Shown: positions 6,601-12,404 of the stretch, piece by piece
How positions within the stretch are numbered: position 1 is the stretch's first letter
Layout: the number at the start of each line of letters is the position of its first letter
Source of the DNA: Acidobacteriota bacterium
Lineage (GTDB): Bacteria > Acidobacteriota > Vicinamibacteria > Vicinamibacterales > JACQTH01
NCBI GenBank assembly: GCA_016210935.1
Contig: JACQTH010000633.1
Location: 1-12,476, forward strand
DNA: 12,476 nt
Direction of reading: 5' to 3'
The notes under the pieces: generated by a model
Told to the model about the DNA's origin: nothing
Databases searched by the model: none
The model's input: only the letters and a program-made list of their open reading frames with translations
Position numbers and translations under genes: made by a program

Positions 6601-7361
6601 GCCAGATCAGCGCGGACTGGCGCACAATCACAGTGCCTGCGAGCGAGGTCCCGGAGGAGTCGGAAGAAGAAGAAGGCAGGGAAGGCGCGCCTCCCGACGC
6701 GGCGCCGGCCGCCGCGCCTTCGACCCCCGAAGAAGCCGTCGCGGAGCTCCGCCGGAAGGTCGATCGTCTGGGTCCGGTCAACATGATGGCGATCGAGCAA
6801 TTCGACGAGCTCGACCAGCGTCATCGGTTCCTGTCGACTCAGCGCAAGGATCTGGTCGACTCGATCGCCGCGACCTCGGAGGCCATCAAGAGGATCGATC
6901 AGACGACCAAGGAGCGTTTCCGCGAGGCCCTGGAGGCGATCAACGGGTATTTCCAGCAGACCTTCAGCACGTTGTTCGGCGGCGGGCGGGCGGGGCTCGT
7001 GCTCCTCGATGAGCACGATCTGCTGGAGAGCGGGATCGAGATCATCGCCCAGCCTCCGGGCAAGCGGCTGCAGAATATGCAGTTGCTCTCGGGCGGCGAG
7101 AAAGCGCTGACCGCCATCAGCCTGATGTTCGCGCTCTTCCGCTACAAGCCCAGCCCCTTCTGCCTGCTGGACGAAATCGACGCGCCGCTCGACGATGCCA
7201 ATATCGCGCGGTTCGTGGAAATGCTGCGGAGCATGCAGGATCACACCCAGTTCATCCTGATTACCCACAATCGCAAGACGATGGAGATCGCGGATCGGCT
7301 GTACGGGGTCACGATGGAGGAGCCGGGCGTCTCCAAGCTGATTTCGGTGAAGCTGAACTAG
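3624..7361 (+). CDS. smc: Chromosome segregation protein SMC
   Basis: SMC is the ATPase of the bacterial condensin that loops and organises DNA for chromosome segregation. The product is 1245 residues, slightly longer than the usual 1150-1200. It has Walker A GPNGCGKS (31-38), a long coiled coil to about residue 530, a hinge domain (about 532-680, from GYGDAARLVL), and a second coiled coil. The C-terminal head follows, with signature LSGGEK (from 1155), Walker B FCLLDEIDA (1179-1187, catalytic Glu1184), D-loop PLDDANIARF and switch THN. Two insertions explain the extra length: an Asn/Gly-rich loop in the N-terminal head (about 88-123) and an acidic/Ala-Pro stretch (about 1001-1038). The ATG at 3624 gives the canonical MRLQRLELNGFKSF; an in-frame TTG at 3612 lies inside the T-tract of the preceding hairpin and is unlikely. 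GGGG (3614-3617) 6 bases upstream is a weak ribosome binding site. ScpA and ScpB are not in the window. Confidence 0.97.
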   Translation: MRLQRLELNGFKSFSDRAELMFDTGVTAIVGPNGCGKSNVADAIVWVMGEQSAKSLRGDRMEDVIFSGSDARKATASAEVRLLLAGVTSPLPHERAHGNGNGQHGVTVDPSNGNGNGQIDPIMAREVEVTRRLYRSGESEYLINGEICRLRDVHDLLMDTGLGAKNYAIIEQGKIGLILSTRPTDRRQLIEEAAGVTKYKARRRAAELKLEAAQQNLTRIDDIVFEVEKQRNALKRQAAKARRYKRLREELRRWERVLFARRYRALAHTIETTRQRLTAAHEREAAAAAAVAEYEQTLARLRIAVAEAEAEATGARDAAHARELEMERRASQIEFNTQQIGELERQAQQFGSEVEHLTARQEPVRTALDDARDSAHHAREERDAAARLSASEIDAHRAAIQRLEDLEADVEAARNEVFSAINAATALRHAVENADAASDRVAEQLGKLDAETQDLVREASAAEAVRSEAAGRLAAAREVLAALHSARVDRETELATTRIEHEWRAREVRSREHELATLQARLASLEELAAARAGYGDAARLVLAESNGAVRHRGSVADYLSVPEQYERAVEACLGDLLQHVVIDSHQNAAAGLEFVRHRNAGRCGFLVAAGSSGGDVSARVATAIPEGLLPLSSVIQVNGPAAPAIRAAVGEGWIAETWDRARRAAEHLDAPVATIAGEVFRGPHLVSGGERTEGLGILTTRREIKELHSRIGVERDALERLSAEMQALHARIGELVTAIGSMQADAHAREKEILSCELQLANVVEDVERLARKRELLETERRSAEEERSALEGRRAEAREAITRLQADQRAADERLGLTQRRLFEGRETVERLGQRAAEARATYAALVERAAAQEAEVGRVEEALRDLECRLVDATAERRQALARRDELKAAITELDRLLIEDQETLQSLRARVREADEQLTAMRQEADAGEAAIKHSRQQLDECRAAVTNLEIARATAEGDLAHLAESCMEAVQNTLDEVAAEVEALEAAGQISADWRTITVPASEVPEESEEEEGREGAPPDAAPAAAPSTPEEAVAELRRKVDRLGPVNMMAIEQFDELDQRHRFLSTQRKDLVDSIAATSEAIKRIDQTTKERFREALEAINGYFQQTFSTLFGGGRAGLVLLDEHDLLESGIEIIAQPPGKRLQNMQLLSGGEKALTAISLMFALFRYKPSPFCLLDEIDAPLDDANIARFVEMLRSMQDHTQFILITHNRKTMEIADRLYGVTMEEPGVSKLISVKLN

Positions 7362-7420
7362 GCTCCAACCGGAACAATCACGAGCCCGGGACCGTAGTAG
7401 AGTGGCGAGAGGTGGTTCCC

Positions 7421-8224
7421 ATGCCTGAAGTCTGTCGTGTGGCATCCGCGGGTCTCGCCGTCCTTACGGCTGTCGCGCTCACCGCCTGCGACGTGGTGGT
7501 GGGCGGCATCCAGAACCTCGACAAGCTCGGCGGCCGGGCCACGGATACCTGGACGCGCACCTATCCGGTCGAAGCCGGAGGCCGCCTGGCGGTCGTCAAC
7601 ACCAATGGCCGCATCGACGTCGAGGCGTACGACGGCTCGACCATCGAGGTGAAGGCCGAGAAAGTCGCGCGCGCGCTCAGCGACGATGCCGCCAAGGACC
7701 TCCTCCAGATGCTCGAGATCTCGGAGCAGGCGTCTGCGAGGGAAGTGCGGCTCCAGACCAGGCACCGGCGACGCATCACTGGCGGCAGCGTCGAGGTGAG
7801 GTATCACGTCCGCGCCCCGAAAACGGTGAAGCTGGATGTCGAAACCACCAATGGCGCGATCCAGTTGGTCGGGATGCGCGCTGAGGTTCAGGCCGAAACG
7901 GTGAATGGCGGCGTCACGGCCAGGGATCTCGGAGGCGCCTTGAAAGCGAGCACCGTCAACGGGCCGCTGCAAATCGCGCTGGCCGACGTGCCGGCGGATA
8001 TCTCTCTCGAAACCACCAACGGTGGCATTCGCCTGACCCTGCCGGAGAACGCCAAGGCGGACATCTCGGCGAATGTCACCAACGGCGGCATCTCGCTCAG
8101 CGGACTCGATCAGGCTGACGTTCGCGAGAAGACGCGGCGCCGCCTCGAAGCCCGATTGAACGGCGGCGGGCCGAGGATCACCCTGGAGACCACGAACGGC
8201 GGCATACGGATTAGTGGGCGGTAG
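7421..8224 (+). CDS. DUF4097-type beta-helix lipoprotein
   Basis: The 267-residue product starts with a lipoprotein signal peptide: a hydrophobic segment GLAVLTAVAL and lipobox LTAC, with Cys23 the likely lipidated residue. No Asp follows at +2 by chance alone: the next residue is Asp24, which in enterobacteria would signal inner-membrane retention, but that rule may not hold here. The mature protein has seven repeats of the type (T/V)NG(G/A)(I/V), with Asn at 62, 144, 162, 180, 200, 221 and 259. Most are 18-21 residues apart, as in the right-handed beta-helix (putative adhesin) fold of DUF4097 proteins. Residues 80-130 between the first and second repeats are charged. The ATG at 7421 is preferred over the GTG at 7412 because GAGAGG (7407-7412) lies 8 bases upstream. 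It starts 59 bases after smc and is probably co-transcribed. The function is unknown; some relatives act in envelope stress. Confidence 0.8.
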   Translation: MPEVCRVASAGLAVLTAVALTACDVVVGGIQNLDKLGGRATDTWTRTYPVEAGGRLAVVNTNGRIDVEAYDGSTIEVKAEKVARALSDDAAKDLLQMLEISEQASAREVRLQTRHRRRITGGSVEVRYHVRAPKTVKLDVETTNGAIQLVGMRAEVQAETVNGGVTARDLGGALKASTVNGPLQIALADVPADISLETTNGGIRLTLPENAKADISANVTNGGISLSGLDQADVREKTRRRLEARLNGGGPRITLETTNGGIRISGR

Positions 8225-8404
8225 GCAGTGGCCTCCAAGTGGTGCAACCTGCGTCGCAAACAAGATCCGGAGCGTAAGCGACGGCAGCGCCTGGGGGAGG
8301 ACCAGGGTGTGCTGCACTAAGCGGATCGTTGTTGCGAGTCAGCGCGGCGAGCACAAGCGAGCCGTGGTAGGCGGTGGGGGTGGGGCCCCACCGCAAACCA
8401 AATA
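8225..8404. other. 180-base structured intergenic gap with short degenerate repeats
   Basis: No convincing gene is seen here. Two copies of GAGCnnAAGCGA (8270-8281 and 8349-8360, 10 of 12 identical) lie 79 bases apart. Immediately before the M48 gene, GGTGGGG/CCCCACC (8379-8392) makes a perfect 14-base palindrome, or a 9-bp stem GCGGTGGGG/CCCCACCGC (8371-8394) with a 6-base loop. No T-run follows, so terminator function for the lipoprotein gene is uncertain. No promoter with good consensus was recognised. Confidence 0.45.
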
Positions 8405-9535
8405 ATGAACCAGGACAAGTCGGCCAGATATCATCAGCTCAAGCGTCGTGCCGCCGTTCTTTCCGTCGGCTGGACCGCGTTTCTGCTCGTCTTCGTTCTC
8501 CTTTCCGGTCTTCATCTGCAGCTTCGTGACCTCTCGGTCCGGGCGGCCGGATATTTCCCGGGTGCGTCGTGGTGGCTCGAACTGGCGGCGGCCATCATCG
8601 TGTTCGTCGCGGTGCTCGGGGCTCTCGACCAGATCGCCGCGCTTCCGCTCGCGTTCTACAGCGGGTTCGTTCTGGAACATCGGTACGGGCTGTCCACGCA
8701 ACCGGCTGCCCGCTGGGGGATCGACTACCTGAAATCCGGTGCGCTCGGCTTTGGCCTCGGTGCGGCAGGCGTGACGCTGCTCTACGTCACGATCCGCAAC
8801 TGGCCCGATTGGTGGTGGATGATCGGCGCTGCGGGACTCTCGGTCGTCCTCATCGTGCTCGTGAATCTCGGGCCGATCTTGATCCTGCCGCTGTTCTTCG
8901 AATTCAAACCGCTGGCGCGCCAGGAACTGCAGGATCGGCTCGTTGCTCTGGCGGAGCGCGCCGGTGCGCGCGTCATGGGCGTGTTCGAGTGGAAGCTCGG
9001 GGATCGAACGAAAAAGGCGAACGCGGCCCTGACCGGAGTCGCGCAGACGAGGCGGATCCTCCTCTCCGACACGCTTCTCGCCGAGTATTCGGATGACGAG
9101 ATCGAGGTCGTGCTGGCTCATGAGCTTGCTCATCATGTCCATCACGACCTCTGGAAAGGGATCGCGCTGGAAGCGGCCGTCGCGTTTGGCGCGTTCTATG
9201 TGGCGGATCGGCTGCTGCGTTGGGCGGGACCGCTTCTCGACATCCGCAGTCTTTCCGACATCGCGGGCCTGCCGCTGGTCCTCATCGCCGCCGCGGCGCT
9301 GTCGATCGTCGTCCTGCCGGCCGTGAACGCCGTCTCGCGCGCGAACGAACGCGCCGCCGATCGCTTTGCGCTGGACGTGACGCGCAAGCCGGAGGCGTTC
9401 GTCTCCGCGATGCGGCGCCTGGGAGCGCAGCACCTCGCCGAAGAGAACCCCTCGCGGCTCGTTCAGTGGATCTTCTACAGCCATCCGCCGGTGAAGCAGC
9501 GGATCGCGGCGGCGATGCGGCACGGGCCCGGCTGA
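8405..9535 (+). CDS. M48-family membrane metalloprotease (Ste24/HtpX-like)
   Basis: M48 peptidases are zinc-dependent endopeptidases of the membrane that process prenylated proteins in eukaryotes and remove damaged membrane proteins in bacteria. The 376-residue product carries the zinc motif HELAHH (residues 239-244; His239, Glu240, His243) and the third ligand in NERAADRFA (Glu315). Several membrane segments are visible: about 17-36, 59-90, 112-130, 138-163, 253-270 and 287-310. The upstream LPLFFEFKPL and the layout of two helical blocks around the catalytic site resemble the Ste24/CAAX prenyl protease 1 group rather than the shorter HtpX. The ATG at 8405 follows AAATA with no Shine-Dalgarno, so the start is supported mainly by the protein. 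The stop codon lies inside the loop of a 7-bp hairpin (9526-9543). The gene ends tail to tail with the cupredoxin gene. Confidence 0.92.
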   Translation: MNQDKSARYHQLKRRAAVLSVGWTAFLLVFVLLSGLHLQLRDLSVRAAGYFPGASWWLELAAAIIVFVAVLGALDQIAALPLAFYSGFVLEHRYGLSTQPAARWGIDYLKSGALGFGLGAAGVTLLYVTIRNWPDWWWMIGAAGLSVVLIVLVNLGPILILPLFFEFKPLARQELQDRLVALAERAGARVMGVFEWKLGDRTKKANAALTGVAQTRRILLSDTLLAEYSDDEIEVVLAHELAHHVHHDLWKGIALEAAVAFGAFYVADRLLRWAGPLLDIRSLSDIAGLPLVLIAAAALSIVVLPAVNAVSRANERAADRFALDVTRKPEAFVSAMRRLGAQHLAEENPSRLVQWIFYSHPPVKQRIAAAMRHGPG

Positions 9536-9543
9536 GGCCGGGC
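9526..9543 (+). terminator. GC-rich hairpin spanning the M48 stop codon
   Basis: GCCCGGC (9526-9532) pairs perfectly with GCCGGGC (9537-9543) around a TGAG loop that contains the stop codon TGA (9533-9535). No T-run follows. It could stabilise the 3' end or take part in termination. The inner hairpin before smc has a closely similar form (CCGGGCC-TGA-GGCCCGG). Confidence 0.3.
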
Positions 9544-9580
9544 ACTACGACTCCCGACGTGGGTGGCTCTCAGTCGTCGT

Positions 9581-9603
9581 GCTCGGCTTAGTGGTAGCCG
9601 AGC
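9581..9603. terminator. Hairpin between convergent genes, possible bidirectional terminator
   Basis: GCTCGGCT (9581-9588) pairs perfectly with AGCCGAGC (9596-9603) around a 7-base loop. It ends exactly at the stop codon of the minus-strand cupredoxin gene (9604-9606) and lies 45 bases after the plus-strand M48 gene. Position and symmetry suit a shared terminator, but neither side has a T-tract, so it may work only with Rho or as an RNA end stabiliser. Confidence 0.4.
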
Positions 9604-9963
9604 CTATCGCCTGCGCACCCGAAGGCTGCCCCGCATCTGGCGGCAGCCGTCGTCCTGCTTGAGATTGCAATAGAAGGGGAAGGTCCCGCTGCGGTCGGCG
9701 CGGAACTCGAAGACCACCGAGTGTCCCGGCTTCGCCCGCTTCGAAATGCGGTACTCGTCGATCGTCAAACTGTGAGGGATGTCGTCGGCGACGAGCGTGA
9801 CCTTGACGAGGTCGCCTTCGAGGACATCTATCTCGGGAGGTGAGAACGCATACCGTCTGGCGTTGACCTGAGTCTCGCGGCGGCCGGCTGCCTGCTCCTG
9901 AGGCTCGGTCGGAACACCCGTCGCCAATACCAGGAGGAGGCCGAGCAGGGAACTCTTGAGCAC
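9604..9963 (-). CDS. Small exported cupredoxin-fold protein with an altered copper-site motif
   Basis: The product (119 residues from a GTG start at 9963) has an N-terminal hydrophobic signal or anchor (LLGLLLVLATG, residues 6-16). A cupredoxin domain follows: YAFSPPEIDVLEGDLVKVTLVADDIPHSLTIDEYRI, then GTFPFYCNLKQDDGCRQMRGSLRV. Such domains are like those of cytochrome oxidase subunit II and plastocyanin and carry electrons or hold copper in the periplasm. His64, Cys99 and Met110 sit where copper ligands normally are, but the His expected three residues before Met is Cys107. The frame is open to an ATG at 10152, but the added 63 residues would be read through the GGTTCG repeat array and are low-complexity. 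The GTG is preferred because GAGAGG (9972-9977) lies 8 bases upstream and the signal peptide follows it directly. Its redox role is not known. Confidence 0.75.
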   Translation of the reverse strand: MLKSSLLGLLLVLATGVPTEPQEQAAGRRETQVNARRYAFSPPEIDVLEGDLVKVTLVADDIPHSLTIDEYRISKRAKPGHSVVFEFRADRSGTFPFYCNLKQDDGCRQMRGSLRVRRR

Positions 9964-10007
9964 TGCCAAGCCCTCTCCCTTCAGACGCTGATTGCTTGAA
10001 GAAAGTT

Positions 10008-10250
10008 GGTTCGTAAAACGCTGGTTCTGACGGGGGTTCGAACGGGGGTTCGTTGACGGGGGTTCCGACGAGGGTTCGCTGACGATGGTTCGAACGGGGG
10101 TTCGTGACGATGGTTCGTTCGCCCAGGGTTCTTGACGAAAGTTCTCGACCAAATGAACCTTCGTTAGCGAACCTTCGCCGAACCGCCGTCGAGAACGTTC
10201 GTCCGAACCTGCGTCAACGAACCTCCGTCCGAACCTTCGTTAACGAACCC
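10008..10250. repeat. Bipolar array of GGTTCG-core repeats (about 11 units one way, 8 the other)
   Basis: On the plus strand, about eleven units of the form GGTTCG-n(1-4)-ACGnn begin at 10008, 10023, 10035, 10047, 10061, 10073, 10087, 10099, 10112, 10127 and 10141 (the last lacks the first G). They are spaced 12-15 bases apart. After about 10150 the same unit continues in the opposite orientation as CGAACC, at 10155, 10168, 10179, 10191, 10204, 10218, 10230 and 10244, spaced 11-14 bases apart. Units are degenerate but the core is kept. Exact or near-exact complements occur between halves: GGTTCGTTGACG (10047-10058) with CGTCAACGAACC (10212-10223), and 10073-10085 with 10161-10173. The array could fold into a long imperfect hairpin as RNA or a cruciform as DNA. 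It lies between the cupredoxin start and pnp and overlaps the last codons of pnp. It has no spacers like a CRISPR array and no transposase. Confidence 0.8.
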
Positions 10251-12357
10251 TGGTGGGCTCGGCTTTCCCCGCCTTTTCTTCGTTCAGCAGCGCCTTGCGG
10301 CTCAGTCGAATCTTGCCGCTCGGATCGATGTTGATCACCTTGACCATCACCTGCTCGCCTTCCTTCAATTCGTCGCGGACGTCCTTGACGCGATGGTTGG
10401 CGATCTCAGAGACGTGGAGGAGGCCGTCGACGCCCGGCATGATTTCCACGAAAGCGCCGAAGTCGGTGATGCGCTGGACCTTCCCGAGATACGTCTTGTG
10501 CAGCTCGGGCGTGGCCGTCAGTTCCTGGATGATCGCGATCGCCTTCTGCGCCGAGCGCTCGTCCACCGACGCGACGTTCACCCGCCCGTCGTCTTCGACG
10601 TCGATCTTCACGCCGGTGCGATCGATGATGCTTCGAATCATCTTCCCGCCCGGGCCGATGACGTCGCGGATCTTGTCGACCGGAATCTTGATCGTGACGA
10701 TACGGGGTGCGTAGGTGGAGATCGCGGTGCGCGGCTGGCCCAGGATCGCGTGCATCTTGTCCAGGATATGGAGGCGCCCGCGATGCGCCTGGTCCAGCGC
10801 CTCGCGCATGATCCGCGAGGTGATGCCGGTGACCTTGATGTCCATCTGCAGCGCCGTGATGCCCGCGGCGGTGCCCGCGACCTTGAAGTCCATGTCGCCG
10901 TAGTGATCTTCCGCGCCGGCGATGTCGCTCAGCACCGCGTAACTCCCCGTCTTCTCGTCGAGCACCAGACCCATCGCGATCCCCGCGACCGGCGCGCCGA
11001 GCGGGACCCCCGCGTCCATCATCGCGAGCGAGCCGCCGCAGACCGACGCCATCGACGAGGATCCGTTGGATTCGAGGATGTCCGAGACTACGCGGATGGT
11101 GTACGGGAACCCGTCCTCGTCGGGGATGAGCGGCGCCAGCGCGCGTTCGGCCAGCGCGCCATGCCCCACCTCGCGGCGTCCCGGCCCGCGGAGAAAGGCG
11201 ACTTCACCGACGGAGAAGGGCGGGAAGTTGTAATGCAGCATGAACCGCTTGTAGTGCTCGCCTTCGACCATCTCGATCTTCTGCATGTCTTCGGCGGTCC
11301 CGAGCGTGGCGGTGACGAGCGCCTGCGTTTCGCCGCGGGTAAAGACAGCCGACCCGTGCGTCCGGGGCAGCACCCCGACGTCCCCCCAAATCTCGCGGAT
11401 GTCGTCGAACCGGCGGCCGTCGAGCCGGGTCCCGCGCGTGAGAATCTCCTCACGCATCACCTTTTCCTTCAGCTCCTTGAAGATGGCCTTCGCTTCGACG
11501 TGCCGCTCGACTTCGCCTTCCGGCAGCGACGCAATCAGGTCCTCGAGCACCTGATCGACCCGCTCGTAGTTCTCGAGCTTGCCGCGGATCCGCATGGCCT
11601 CGCTGAGCGGCACCAGGACCTTTTCCTCGACTTCGCGATAGAACTCGTGGCCGATCTCCTTGCGGGGAACGTCCATTTTCGGCCTGCCCGCCGCACGCGC
11701 GAGATCGTCGATGCCGTCGACGATGGTCTTGATGGCGGCATGGCCCGCCTCGAGCGCCCGGACGACTTCCTCTTCGGTCACTTCCTTCGCGCCGGCTTCG
11801 ACCATCACGAGGCCTTCGCGGCTGCCGGCCACGATGATGTCGAGGCGGCTCCGCCTCCGCTCGTCATAGGTCGGGTTGAGCAGATATTCGTCGCCCACCA
11901 GAGCCACTCTGACGCCCGCAATCGTGTGCTGGAAGGAAATCTCCGAGAGGGCAATCGCCGCGGACGCGCCGGTGATGGCGAGCACATCGGCGTCATGATC
12001 GGCGTCCGCCGAGAGGACCAGAGCGATGATCTGCGTCTCGTAACGCCAGCCGGAAGGGAAGAGCGGCCGAAGCGGTCGATCGATGACGCGGCTCGTCAGG
12101 ACTTCTTTCTCTGTTGGTTTGCCTTCGCGTTTGAAGAACCCGCCGGGGATTCGGCCCGACGCGTACGTGTACTCGCGGTAGTCCACCGTGAGCGGAAGAA
12201 AATCGATGCCGGACCGTGGCTGGTCGGCGGCGCAGGCGGTCACCAGGACGACCGTGTCACCGTAGCGGACCAGTACGGAGCCGTTGGCTTGTTTGGCGAG
12301 CTTTCCAGTTTCGATGGAGAGCGAACGTCGACCGATCGGGATTTCACGTGTATGCAT
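10240..12357 (-). CDS. pnp: Polyribonucleotide nucleotidyltransferase (polynucleotide phosphorylase)
   Basis: PNPase degrades RNA 3' to 5' by phosphorolysis and can also add nucleotides; it works in mRNA turnover and the degradosome. The product is 705 residues, close to E. coli (711). It has the first RNase PH domain (about 5-135, with RIPGGFFKREGKP at 69-81), an all-helical linker domain (about 210-290), and the second RNase PH core (about 300-535). A KH domain (about 555-615, GPGG at 568-571) and an S1 domain (about 625-687, GKVQRITDFGAFVEIMPGVDG) complete it. The metal site is intact: Asp484, Asp490 and Lys492 in EDHYGDMDFK correspond to E. coli D486, D492 and K494. The ATG at 12357 (MHTREIPIG) is chosen over the longer frame from 12456, with a weak AAGG 9 bases upstream. 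The tail after S1 is short (about 18 residues). The stop codon TAA (10240-10242) lies in the first unit of the repeat array. Confidence 0.97.
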   Translation of the reverse strand: MHTREIPIGRRSLSIETGKLAKQANGSVLVRYGDTVVLVTACAADQPRSGIDFLPLTVDYREYTYASGRIPGGFFKREGKPTEKEVLTSRVIDRPLRPLFPSGWRYETQIIALVLSADADHDADVLAITGASAAIALSEISFQHTIAGVRVALVGDEYLLNPTYDERRRSRLDIIVAGSREGLVMVEAGAKEVTEEEVVRALEAGHAAIKTIVDGIDDLARAAGRPKMDVPRKEIGHEFYREVEEKVLVPLSEAMRIRGKLENYERVDQVLEDLIASLPEGEVERHVEAKAIFKELKEKVMREEILTRGTRLDGRRFDDIREIWGDVGVLPRTHGSAVFTRGETQALVTATLGTAEDMQKIEMVEGEHYKRFMLHYNFPPFSVGEVAFLRGPGRREVGHGALAERALAPLIPDEDGFPYTIRVVSDILESNGSSSMASVCGGSLAMMDAGVPLGAPVAGIAMGLVLDEKTGSYAVLSDIAGAEDHYGDMDFKVAGTAAGITALQMDIKVTGITSRIMREALDQAHRGRLHILDKMHAILGQPRTAISTYAPRIVTIKIPVDKIRDVIGPGGKMIRSIIDRTGVKIDVEDDGRVNVASVDERSAQKAIAIIQELTATPELHKTYLGKVQRITDFGAFVEIMPGVDGLLHVSEIANHRVKDVRDELKEGEQVMVKVINIDPSGKIRLSRKALLNEEKAGKAEPTRVR

Positions 12358-12404
12358 AGGATCGTGCCTTGGTCTGTCAGTCGCTGGCGTTGGTGCGAAA
12401 AGTC

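Noticed and set aside
3660..7445. 1261-codon open frame on the minus strand, opposite smc
   Set aside because: smc has unmistakable Walker A, signature and Walker B motifs. The antisense frame is Arg/Leu/His-rich with no recognisable domain and is expected from high-GC third positions.
8214..8405. 63-codon plus-strand frame between the lipoprotein and M48 genes
   Set aside because: It overlaps the lipoprotein 3' end and runs through palindromes, with no ribosome site and a Gly-rich low-complexity end.
10035..10099. GGTTCGAAC resembling a tRNA T-arm (10035 and 10087)
   Set aside because: It recurs as part of the repeat array; there is no acceptor stem, anticodon arm or D-arm around it.
9964..10152. 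Upstream 63-codon extension of the cupredoxin frame
   Set aside because: It is read through the repeat array and gives Asn/Pro/Arg/Ser-rich low complexity. A ribosome site and a signal peptide support the GTG at 9963.
10008..10250. Possible CRISPR array
   Set aside because: Units are 11-15 bases with no unique spacers, orientation inverts, and no cas genes are present.
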